Below are positions 1 through 5,717 of a DNA stretch of 7,034 bases, in pieces. The position numbers and the translations under genes are program-made. Positions within the stretch are counted from its first letter, which is position 1; every line of letters starts with the position of its first letter. The DNA is taken from the NCBI GenBank assembly GCA_016200725.1, contig JACQEE010000215.1:1-7034 (forward strand). The letters run 5' to 3'. The stretch is from Chloroflexota bacterium (GTDB lineage: Bacteria > Chloroflexota > Dehalococcoidia > SHYB01). Below the pieces are notes generated by a model. That model did not search any database. It was not told the origin of the DNA and saw only the letters and a list, made by a program, of their open reading frames with translations.

Positions 1-143
1 CGCGGGCGAGGAGGTTGACCTCGTTGTCGGTGAGCGCGCGGTTGTAGACGAGGATTTCGTCCAGCGCCCCTTGAACAGGTTGTCGCTGCCCGACTCCGTT
101 CCCAGATACGCCGTCGCGCCGGAGTTGCTGAGGTCGCCGTAAC
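1..143 (-). pseudogene. LamG-domain remnant of a second RHS-type gene
   Basis: Read on the minus strand, this stretch encodes the last third of a LamG (concanavalin A-like) domain, starting YGDLSNSGATAYLGTE, and aligns with 1841-1984 inside the neighbouring RHS gene at about 84% nucleotide identity by hand count. The first 40 or so bases in reading direction are nearly identical; the differences cluster in the middle. The frame breaks after NLFKG: this copy has one base fewer than its partner in the C run at 67-70, so the sequence for the expected DEILVYNRAL is read out of frame. It begins abruptly, six bases after the stop of the membrane-protein gene, with no start codon or ribosome site, and runs off the window edge. 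It is most likely the 3' remainder of a displaced RHS gene. The frameshift could also be a homopolymer sequencing error. Confidence 0.8.
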
Positions 144-149
144 GATTTG

Positions 150-611
150 TTACTCTAGCCACCGCTCTTTGTACAACCGCTTCGGAAGGCGATTCAGGTA
201 TCGTTCAAACCGCCATACGAAGATGCCGACAGCCGCAAGAAACGGTGCGAACAAGGCGAGTTCGATGGTGAGGGCGTGCTTGAGTGAAAATGATCCCCTG
301 AGATATTGTCCCCACAGGACTGATTCAAAAAATGCGAAGAATGAGATAACACAAGCGGCTGTCATAAAGGCATAGAGACTTGCGTCGAGTGGTACAGCGC
401 GGCGCAATGGAGCGTCTGGCGGAAACCTCTTTCGGGCACGTCTCCAGCCCGCAAACACCATCGCTTTCATGGACCAGGGCACACGTTTATTTTTGACTTG
501 CTCGGCGATGATGACCCTGGATTGAGCCCAAAACCAGATCGGAAAGAAACTCGTTGCCAGGCCAAGGATAGGATATTGCCAATAGGCTGTGCCAGTCCAA
601 GTCGCGTTCAA
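150..611 (-). CDS. Three-helix membrane protein, candidate immunity protein of the RHS toxin
   Basis: The product is 153 residues and I do not recognise its family. Three hydrophobic segments are visible at about residues 12-29, 79-100 and 114-133. A basic loop rich in Arg and Lys lies between the first two (about 40-71), and the C-terminal tail is also basic (RLPKRLYKERWLE). This suggests an inner-membrane protein with the basic parts in the cytoplasm. The start is a TTG, chosen because AGAGGG lies six bases upstream and no ATG is available. It begins 12 bases after the stop of the RHS gene and is probably translated from the same message. A small gene directly behind an RHS C-terminus is the classic immunity position, and a membrane immunity protein would suit a toxin that attacks the membrane. 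The role is inferred from position and topology only; it could also be an unrelated cargo gene. Confidence 0.7.
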   Translation of the reverse strand: MNATWTGTAYWQYPILGLATSFFPIWFWAQSRVIIAEQVKNKRVPWSMKAMVFAGWRRARKRFPPDAPLRRAVPLDASLYAFMTAACVISFFAFFESVLWGQYLRGSFSLKHALTIELALFAPFLAAVGIFVWRFERYLNRLPKRLYKERWLE

Positions 612-617
612 CGATTG

Positions 618-623
618 CCCTCT
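618..623 (-). promoter_or_regulatory. Ribosome binding site for the candidate immunity gene
   Basis: AGAGGG on the minus strand directly follows the RHS stop codon and lies six bases before the TTG at 611. It decides the unusual TTG start, and because it sits in the 12-base gap it points to co-translation with the RHS gene. Confidence 0.65.
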
Positions 624-2561
624 TTAGTAATAGATGCCTTGCGCAAAGGCATCGAAGTCACTATACAGTCGCTTCTTGTCCGTAGGAGACGGACCTGGAG
701 AGGCCGGTACCGCTTGAGGCAACAGCCCGCTGGCCTCACCCGAATCTGAGAAAACATTCCCGAAAAAGTTTAGGATAGCGGAATCGCCGTCACCGACGAG
801 TTTACCCAGTCCGTTGAGAGCCCCATTCGTGAAGCCGAAGGCATTCGCCGCGCCAAGACTCTGAGCGTTAAGATCAGCTTTCCCTTGCGACACATCGATC
901 AGCAGATTCGCATCAGCGTTGGCTACACGACTCACAACGGCGCTGACGATAGTCTTGCCGACTGATGAGGAGAATTGTGTCGCAGCCTCTGCCACCCCCA
1001 CCGTCGCAGCGGCCGTTCCAATGGACTGGAACGCATCGGTGACAGACAAACCAGCAAGCGGGTTGGGGTTCCCGTTCGCTATGTTGCTGACTCCATTGCC
1101 GAGAACGTATGTCGCGAGTCCCAAACCGACCGCGGTTGTAACTGGTGCTTGGAGAACAGCCGCTCCTGCTGCAAGTGGGAGGGCAACAGACGGTGCGACA
1201 AGCGCCAAAGCGGGGAGCACTATTGGAGCCGCCAGTACGACGACTGCGGCCACTCCCACAACGATAGCCGTGACCTTTGCAACCGTTCCAACATGTTTGA
1301 AGAAGCTCTTGACACCGAAATGTCCGTCCGGGTCAATGCAGTTGAGAGGGTCGTCGTCGCAGTAGGTGTAGCGGTTCAGCGTCTGCGAGTTGAAGACGTT
1401 GGGAATGATCGAGTCGGGACTGACAAAGCGGCCAATTGACGGGTCGTAATAGCGCGCGCCGAAGAAGTACAGTCCTGTGCTACCGTCCAGCCGCTGGCCA
1501 GTGAATCTGATATCTGTTCCCAGGGTGCCCGTCGTGGCCCTGGTCCCACCGTATGGGTAGTAGACGCTTGTCGCAACGGAATTCCCGCTCGAGTCCGTGA
1601 TGAGGCTAGTGCTATCCAGTTGGTCTTGGCTGATGTACTGCAGGCCGCTGTTGTTCTTCTTCGCCGCGAGCCGCCCGCCAAGGTAATAGTACAGTGTCAC
1701 GTCGCCGGTGGTGAGGTTCTTCTCGTAATACTGATTGACGTAGACTGTCGTCTCGCCGCCCTCCGTCTTCTTCACGCGGCTGCCAGCATCGTCATATAGA
1801 TACGTCGAGACAGTGCCAATCGTGCTGGGGACTGAGCCGTCGCGGGCAAGCAGGTTGACCTCGTTGTCGGTGAGGGCGCGGTTGTAGACGAGGACTTCGT
1901 CCATCGCGCCTTTGAAGAAGCTGCTCGCGGCATCCTCAGTCCCCAGGTAGGCCGTCGCGCCGGAGTTGCTGAGGTCGCCGTAACTCTTGCTGCCGGTGAG
2001 ACGGCGGATGCCGTCGATGTACAGACGCACCTCGCTGCTGGTGCGCACCACCGCGACCTGATGCCATGCGCCGTCGTTGACCGTGGGCGAGGTGACGCGG
2101 AAGTTGCCGTAGTCGTTGGCGCCTTCGCCGTAGAAGGACAGTTGGCCCACATTGCCGGCGCCTGCGCTGTTGCCCACCGTGAGGTAGTAGCCGTTGCCGT
2201 TGCGCTTGGCGAGGATGTGATTTTCACTGCCGGTCGTGTTGCCGGTGGTCTTGATCCACGCGCTGATGGTGAAGTCGCCCGTGCCGAAGTTCAGGGCCGA
2301 GGGCGTGCAGAGGGAGACGTAGTCGTTCGAGCCGTCGAAGTTGATCCCCTGCCCTGTTCTGCCGGTCACCCAGGTCGGACCGTTCGTCAGCGTGCCGGTG
2401 TTGCCGTTGCCGCTGGCATCGGCGGTGGTCGTGCCGGTCCCTTCGCTCATCTGCCAGTAGCCGACGAGGCCGCTGTTGTAGACGGTCGAAATCTCGGTCG
2501 AGGACAGTGCGCGGCTGTAGATGCGCACGTCGTCCATGACGCCGACGAAGTTGCCGCCGTT
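624..2561 (-). CDS. RHS/YD-repeat polymorphic toxin fragment with LamG domains, 5' end missing
   Basis: This frame gives about 645 residues from the point where homology-like sequence begins. Numbered from there: 1-30 is the tail of one LamG domain (MDDVRIYSRAL); 31-240 is a full LamG domain (GLVGYWQMSEGTGTT, then FDGSNDYV, FTISAWIKT, YIDGIRR and DEVLVYNRAL); 250-413 is the RHS-associated core, with YLYDDAG, FTGQRLDGSTGLYFFGARYYDP, IGRFVSPD and the PLNCIDPDG cleavage motif (PxxxxDPxG). Residues 414-645 are a variable tip with a long Ala/Val/Gly-rich hydrophobic part at 424-485 and a Gly/Ala-rich middle; I recognise no nuclease or other catalytic motif in it. In this family the core forms a shell that holds the toxin and cuts it free at DPxG. 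No credible start exists: upstream of about 2561 the open frame runs antisense through two other genes. The copy is therefore 5'-truncated, and may be a silent tip cassette or be expressed from an unseen promoter. The immunity-like gene follows 12 bases later. Confidence 0.82.
   Translation of the reverse strand, partial: NGGNFVGVMDDVRIYSRALSSTEISTVYNSGLVGYWQMSEGTGTTTADASGNGNTGTLTNGPTWVTGRTGQGINFDGSNDYVSLCTPSALNFGTGDFTISAWIKTTGNTTGSENHILAKRNGNGYYLTVGNSAGAGNVGQLSFYGEGANDYGNFRVTSPTVNDGAWHQVAVVRTSSEVRLYIDGIRRLTGSKSYGDLSNSGATAYLGTEDAASSFFKGAMDEVLVYNRALTDNEVNLLARDGSVPSTIGTVSTYLYDDAGSRVKKTEGGETTVYVNQYYEKNLTTGDVTLYYYLGGRLAAKKNNSGLQYISQDQLDSTSLITDSSGNSVATSVYYPYGGTRATTGTLGTDIRFTGQRLDGSTGLYFFGARYYDPSIGRFVSPDSIIPNVFNSQTLNRYTYCDDDPLNCIDPDGHFGVKSFFKHVGTVAKVTAIVVGVAAVVVLAAPIVLPALALVAPSVALPLAAGAAVLQAPVTTAVGLGLATYVLGNGVSNIANGNPNPLAGLSVTDAFQSIGTAAATVGVAEAATQFSSSVGKTIVSAVVSRVANADANLLIDVSQGKADLNAQSLGAANAFGFTNGALNGLGKLVGDGDSAILNFFGNVFSDSGEASGLLPQAVPASPGPSPTDKKRLYSDFDAFAQGIYY
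1841..1984 (-). repeat. Internal copy of the LamG repeat shared with 1-143
   Basis: This segment of the RHS gene (LamG residues about 193-240) is the partner of the remnant at 1-143. The two match from CGCGGGC at one end to GTCGCCGTAAC at the other, with about 23 differences including one gap, most of them at 1911-1938. Matching stops sharply at 1984/143, next to the immunity gene's stop in the remnant copy. They are direct repeats flanking the core, toxin tip and immunity gene, so homologous recombination between them could excise or exchange that block. Confidence 0.85.
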
Positions 2562-2589
2562 CGGGCAGCGGGATGCCCTGCAAGGGTCG

Positions 2590-2618
2590 TTGACGCCTGT
2601 TGTGCGGCGTGTCACAAT
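2590..2618 (+). promoter_or_regulatory. Probable sigma70-type promoter of the HAD phosphatase gene
   Basis: TTGACG (2590-2595) and CACAAT (2613-2618) are separated by 17 bases; the first matches the -35 consensus at five of six positions and the second the -10 at four of six. The -10 ends 24 bases before the ATG at 2643. A short inverted repeat, ACGCC/GGCGT with an eight-base loop (2593-2610), covers the spacer and could be an operator or chance. Confidence 0.4.
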
Positions 2619-2642
2619 GCAGGTGTCAGTTAGGACCGTACT

Positions 2643-3002
2643 ATGACGCTCATATCCTTCGACATAGACGGTACCATGGTCTTTGGCTCGCCCCCTGGTA
2701 CCATCACTCCCGATCTCGTGCGCAAGGCCAAGGCGATGGGCTACATCGTGGGCAGCGCTTCCGACCGGCCGATCAGCAACCAGATCGAGTTGTGGAGAGA
2801 GCATCAGGTCGAGGTGGACTTCGTCAGCCTGAAGCACCGCCTGACCGAGATCAAGGAAAAGTTCCACGGGGCGAAGCGGCTCGTCCACATCGGCGACACG
2901 GAGATGGACAAGTACTTCGCGAACCAGGCGGGCTTCGATTTCCACTTCGTCCACGACGTCTCCGGATTGCCGCAGGACGCTTACGACGGCCTCTTCCTGT
3001 AG
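2643..3002 (+). CDS. Small capless HAD-superfamily phosphatase
   Basis: The product is 119 residues and carries the haloacid dehalogenase motifs in order. Motif I is FDIDGT, with nucleophile Asp7 and acid/base Asp9. The motif II residue is Ser38 or Ser40 in GSASDRP. Lys64 or Lys71 is the motif III candidate. Motif IV is IGDTEMD, with Asp85 and Asp89 for magnesium. At this length there is no room for a cap domain, so it is a C0-type HAD; such enzymes often act on large or phosphorylated macromolecular substrates, but the substrate here cannot be told. AGGA lies seven bases before the ATG, and a promoter-like pair stands upstream. Its 3' end overlaps the convergent SAM hydrolase gene by 22 bases. 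It lies head-to-head with the truncated RHS gene, from whose 5' edge it is about 80 bases away. It should be soluble and cytoplasmic. Confidence 0.85.
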   Translation: MTLISFDIDGTMVFGSPPGTITPDLVRKAKAMGYIVGSASDRPISNQIELWREHQVEVDFVSLKHRLTEIKEKFHGAKRLVHIGDTEMDKYFANQAGFDFHFVHDVSGLPQDAYDGLFL

Positions 3003-3790
3003 CCCCTCGCTTTCACCTCGTCGCCGCGCTTGAGCCCGAGTTCGCGCGCCGCGTGGCCGTTGGGCACGGCGATCTCGAGGTAACCGTACGAACCCCAGTA
3101 AGCGAGTGGGCCGTCGGCGTCGCCAAAGGTGCGCTGCAGCGCGAGCACTCGCCCGGCTGCGCGAACGTTCTCCATCTTCCACTCGTCCTGCGCGATGTTC
3201 GTGATGCAATTGCCGTAGATGTCGATGTGGGCCACGCTGCCTCGAATGACCCCTTTCCGGCTCATCGCGGGCGGCGACACGGTCGCCAGTTGTTGCAGCG
3301 ACCGCAGCCGCGGCCCCATCTTCGCCAGCGACACGCCACGCGATAGGTGAGCGGCGGCCGGGGCGAAGATGTCGCGGCCGTGGAACGTGGGGCTGACCGG
3401 CTCGCAATGGTAGCGCGAGTTAGTCAGTTCATGAGCGACCGCATCGCCTGCCAGACGGGCTTTGCCACGCTGCTCGAAGGCCTCGGTCAGCGCGAGGGCC
3501 AGGAGGCCGTTATCGGGGCCTACGAAGGTGTGGCCACGCCATCGTGCGGCCACGACCTTGCGCGCGGTGCCGACACCGGGGTCGACGACGGCGACGTGGA
3601 TGCTGTCCTTCGGGAACGACTTCCACGCCGTCGCGAGCACGAAGGCGCCGTAGAGGATGTCCTGCGGCGGCACCTGATGGGTTATGTCGATGATCGTCGC
3701 GGCGGGGTTGATGCCGAGGATGACGCCCTTCATCGAAGCAACGTAGGCGTCGGAGAGGCCGAAGTCGGTGGTGAGTGTGATCAGGGCCAT
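2981..3790 (-). CDS. S-adenosyl-L-methionine hydrolase (adenosine-forming), DUF62 family
   Basis: The product is 269 residues and belongs to the SAM hydroxide adenosyltransferase family (relatives of chlorinase and fluorinase), which uses activated water to split SAM into adenosine and methionine. Visible family marks are LTTDFGLSDAYVASMKG at the N-terminus, DITHQVPPQDI (35-45), VVDPGVGTARK with Asp70 and Arg77, GPDNG (91-95), HGRDIFAPAAAHL with His137, and GNCITNI (193-199). The C-terminal domain ends with GYLEIAV and LGLKRGDEV. Asp70, Arg77 and His137 fit the known Asp-Arg-His water-activating triad. I see no sign of the insertion that marks the halogenating enzymes. The ATG start is supported by a GGGAGGG ribosome site four bases upstream; an inverted repeat overlaps this site. 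It lies 49 bases behind secG and may share its message. It converges with the HAD gene. Confidence 0.9.
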   Translation of the reverse strand: MALITLTTDFGLSDAYVASMKGVILGINPAATIIDITHQVPPQDILYGAFVLATAWKSFPKDSIHVAVVDPGVGTARKVVAARWRGHTFVGPDNGLLALALTEAFEQRGKARLAGDAVAHELTNSRYHCEPVSPTFHGRDIFAPAAAHLSRGVSLAKMGPRLRSLQQLATVSPPAMSRKGVIRGSVAHIDIYGNCITNIAQDEWKMENVRAAGRVLALQRTFGDADGPLAYWGSYGYLEIAVPNGHAARELGLKRGDEVKARGYRKRPS

Positions 3791-3796
3791 CGGACC

Positions 3797-3829
3797 CTCC
3801 CTCTAACTCGCTCCCACAAGGGGAGGGAG
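3797..3829. repeat. Inverted repeat overlapping the SAM hydrolase ribosome site
   Basis: CTCCCTC (3797-3803) pairs perfectly with GAGGGAG (3823-3829). Nested inside is a second hairpin, CTCCC (3811-3815) with GGGAG (3821-3825) around a five-base loop. The two share bases, so they exclude each other. In the minus-strand message the longer stem would bury the GGGAGGG ribosome site of the SAM hydrolase gene. There is no following T run, so a rho-independent terminator for secG is unlikely. It may also be a member of a dispersed C/T-rich intergenic repeat. Confidence 0.5.
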
Positions 3830-3839
3830 AACCGAGGGA

Positions 3840-4055
3840 CTACCTGATGCGCGCGCTGGTCATGGAGACGGCGACGAAGACGACGGCGATGAAGATCGTG
3901 CCGCGGAACATGGTCTGCTCGAGGCCGCGGCGCGTCCGGAAGGTGGAGTAGGCCTGGCCAAAGAAGCCGCTGCCGATCCCCTTCACCTGAAGCAGGATAA
4001 GGATCGTCAGGAGGATGGAGAGGACTATTTGGATCCAGTTGAAGGTGGCGACCAT
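3840..4055 (-). CDS. secG: Preprotein translocase subunit SecG
   Basis: The product is 71 residues, normal for bacterial SecG, the small non-essential SecYEG subunit that assists protein export in the cytoplasmic membrane. Two hydrophobic helices are seen at about 4-23 (FNWIQIVLSILLTILILLQ) and 50-66 (GTIFIAVVFVAVS). They are joined by a Gly-rich loop with GIGSGFFGQ and the family-typical FRTRRGLEQTMF just before helix two. The ATG at 4055 is the only sensible start, although no strong ribosome site precedes it. It sits 55 bases behind gatB on the same strand. A TATAAT hexamer in that gap may give it a promoter of its own, and the SAM hydrolase gene follows after 49 bases. Confidence 0.92.
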   Translation of the reverse strand: MVATFNWIQIVLSILLTILILLQVKGIGSGFFGQAYSTFRTRRGLEQTMFRGTIFIAVVFVAVSMTSARIR

Positions 4056-4074
4056 AGGCGTTCAGCGAATTCCC

Positions 4075-4080
4075 ATTATA
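4075..4080 (-). promoter_or_regulatory. Possible -10 element for secG
   Basis: The minus strand reads a perfect TATAAT followed by GGG, 19 bases before the secG ATG. No good -35 is found at 16 to 18 bases upstream (GCAGCC, CGCAGC, ACGCAG), and the implied leader would be very short, so this rests on the -10 alone. It could supplement read-through from gatB. Confidence 0.25.
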
Positions 4081-4110
4081 CCGTATCCCGAGGAGAGGCT
4101 GCGTGCGCGA

Positions 4111-5613
4111 TTAGCGCTTTTCCTTCGCGAGGCGCTGCGTGAGCAGGTCCTGGACGACTTGCGGGTTGGCGCGGCCCTTGGTGGCCTTCATCACCTGGCC
4201 CATGAGGAACTTGACCGCTGTGTCCTTGCCGCCCAGGTAGTCCTGAACGGCCTTGGGATTGTTCTTGATGGCCTCTTCGATGGCAGGGGCCATCTCGTCG
4301 GCCGATGAGATCTGCGTCTTGCCCTGCTCTTTGACGAGTTGCGCCGGGCTCTTGCCCGTGTTGAAGGCCTGCTCGAACATCTCCTTGGCGACCGTCTGGT
4401 TCACGGTCTTGGTCTCAACCAGATCGACGATCTCGGAGACGTGCTCAGGGCGGATCTTCACCGTCGCGGCGTCGAGTTCGAGGTTGGCAGCATTGAGGAG
4501 GCGGCTCATCTCGCCGAGCATCCAGTTGGCGACGGCTTTGGCGCGCGCCTGCTGGTCGCCGCCGGCCTTGAGGGTGACGGCCTTCTCGAAGAACACGGCC
4601 ATGGGCTTGCTCTGCGTGAGGAGGCGCGCATCGTAGGCGCTGAGGCCGTACTGGTCCTGGTAGCGCGCCTGCCGGGCCTCGGGCAGTTCGGGCAGTCGTG
4701 CGCGCAGGTCGGCGACCCACTCGCGGCCGATGGCGAGCGGGGGCAAGTCGGGCTCGGGGAAGTAGCGGTAGTCGTGGGCCTGCTCTTTGCTGCGCTGGCT
4801 CACCGTCGTGCCGCGGGCGTCGTTCCATCCGCGCGTCTCCTGCACGACGCGCCCGCCGGAGTTGAGCACCTCGGCCTGGCGTTGCAGTTCGTACTGGAGC
4901 GCTCGAACGACGGAGCGGAACGAGTTCATGTTCTTGACTTCGACCTTGGAGGACGGCAGTTTGTCCGAGCCTTTCAGCCGGATGCTGACGTTGGCGTCGC
5001 AGCGCATCGCACCCTCTTCCATGTTCGCGGTGCTGACGCCGAGATACTGGAGGATGGCGCGCAACTTCGTGAGGTAGAGGCGTGCCTCCTCCGGTGAGCG
5101 CAGGTCCGGCTCGCCCACGATCTCCATCAGCGGCGTGCCCGAGCGATTGAGGTCTTCGAGCGTGTATGACTCGCCCGTAGGATCGGTGCGGTGCATCAAC
5201 TTGGCCGTGTCCTCCTCGAGGTGCACACGGGTGATGCCGGGCCGCTTCCGCACGCCATCGACCTCGATCTCCAGCCAGCCCTTCGAGGCGATGGGCCTAT
5301 CGTATTGCGAGATCTGGTAGCCCTTGACGAGGTCAGGGTAGGGGTAGTTCTTCCGGTCGAACTTGGCGTGCTCGTTGATGGTGCAGTTGAGCGCGAGGCC
5401 AGTGAGGATCGTCGCCTCGACGGCGACCTTGTTGATCACCGGCAGCACGCCGGGCATGCCCATGCACACCGGGCAGACGCGGTGGTTGGGCTCGGCGACC
5501 TGGTAGTCAGCGCCACAGCCGCAGAACATCTTGCTGCGCGAGAGCACCTGGGCGTGGACTTCGAGACCGATCACGGCCTCGTATTCAACGGCTGGTTTCG
5601 TTGTGGTGACCAT
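4111..5613 (-). CDS. gatB: Aspartyl/glutamyl-tRNA(Asn/Gln) amidotransferase subunit B
   Basis: The product is 500 residues, full length for GatB. This subunit of GatCAB phosphorylates the misacylated Glu-tRNA(Gln) or Asp-tRNA(Asn) and receives ammonia from GatA. The N-terminal catalytic domain (about 10-300) opens with [20 protein letters not shown] and carries a four-cysteine zinc site (Cys31, Cys33, Cys47, Cys50). It continues with [61 protein letters not shown] and [13 protein letters not shown]. The rest is the helical YqeY-like tRNA-binding tail, ending in [13 protein letters not shown]. An in-frame ATG at 5667 would add 18 residues (MPRASPDIL...), but it falls in the -35 of the promoter at 5642-5671, and the family normally starts about ten residues before YEAVIG; the ATG at 5613 is therefore preferred despite a weak ribosome site. 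gatA and gatC are not in the window, so the complex is encoded at more than one locus or further away. Confidence 0.96.
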   Translation of the reverse strand: MVTTTKPAVEYEAVIGLEVHAQVLSRSKMFCGCGADYQVAEPNHRVCPVCMGMPGVLPVINKVAVEATILTGLALNCTINEHAKFDRKNYPYPDLVKGYQISQYDRPIASKGWLEIEVDGVRKRPGITRVHLEEDTAKLMHRTDPTGESYTLEDLNRSGTPLMEIVGEPDLRSPEEARLYLTKLRAILQYLGVSTANMEEGAMRCDANVSIRLKGSDKLPSSKVEVKNMNSFRSVVRALQYELQRQAEVLNSGGRVVQETRGWNDARGTTVSQRSKEQAHDYRYFPEPDLPPLAIGREWVADLRARLPELPEARQARYQDQYGLSAYDARLLTQSKPMAVFFEKAVTLKAGGDQQARAKAVANWMLGEMSRLLNAANLELDAATVKIRPEHVSEIVDLVETKTVNQTVAKEMFEQAFNTGKSPAQLVKEQGKTQISSADEMAPAIEEAIKNNPKAVQDYLGGKDTAVKFLMGQVMKATKGRANPQVVQDLLTQRLAKEKR

Positions 5614-5641
5614 AGGGAATGCGCCTGAAGGGGACAGGGGA

Positions 5642-5671
5642 AGTATATCAGGAGAGGCTCGAGGCATTCAA
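5642..5671 (-). promoter_or_regulatory. Probable sigma70-type promoter of gatB
   Basis: On the minus strand TTGAAT (5671-5666) and TATACT (5647-5642) are 18 bases apart, matching the -35 and -10 consensus at four and five of six positions. Transcription would begin near 5635, giving a leader of about 22 bases before the ATG at 5613 and excluding the upstream ATG at 5667. The divergent DUF4145 gene starts 46 bases beyond the -35, so the two promoters share a tight region. Confidence 0.5.
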
Positions 5672-5705
5672 ATGAGCCTTATTCATATTTCCCACTCGCC
5701 CCAAC

Positions 5706-5711
5706 AGGAGG
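5706..5711 (+). promoter_or_regulatory. Consensus ribosome binding site of the DUF4145 gene
   Basis: AGGAGG, within AGGAGGTGA (a full match to the 16S rRNA 3' end), lies six bases before the GTG at 5718. It decides the GTG start over the later ATG codons, and it is much stronger than the sites of the neighbouring housekeeping genes. Confidence 0.75.
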
Positions 5712-5717
5712 TGAGGC

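Noticed and set aside
2670..2704. Direct repeat GGTACCAT (2670-2677 and 2697-2704) at the start of the HAD gene.
   Set aside because: Both copies are inside conserved coding sequence (one covers the DGT motif), and eight bases can recur by chance.
2577..3407. The RHS reading frame stays open on the minus strand upstream to 3407, suggesting a 927-residue protein.
   Set aside because: This part is Arg/Ala-rich, low-complexity and antisense or out of frame to the well-supported HAD and SAM hydrolase genes. It is typical of open frames opposite GC-rich genes and has no domain similarity.
3791..3839. Hairpin after secG as a rho-independent terminator.
   Set aside because: No T run follows the stem in the direction of transcription, and the stem overlaps the next gene's ribosome site.
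4339..5097. Long plus-strand open frame of about 250 codons opposite gatB.
   Set aside because: It is antisense to a full-length conserved gene in GC-rich sequence, with no recognisable domain and no ribosome site of note.
5614..5667. Upstream ATG at 5667 giving GatB an 18-residue N-terminal extension.
   Set aside because: It overlaps the -35 of a good promoter whose start site lies downstream of it, and the family begins near the ATG at 5613.
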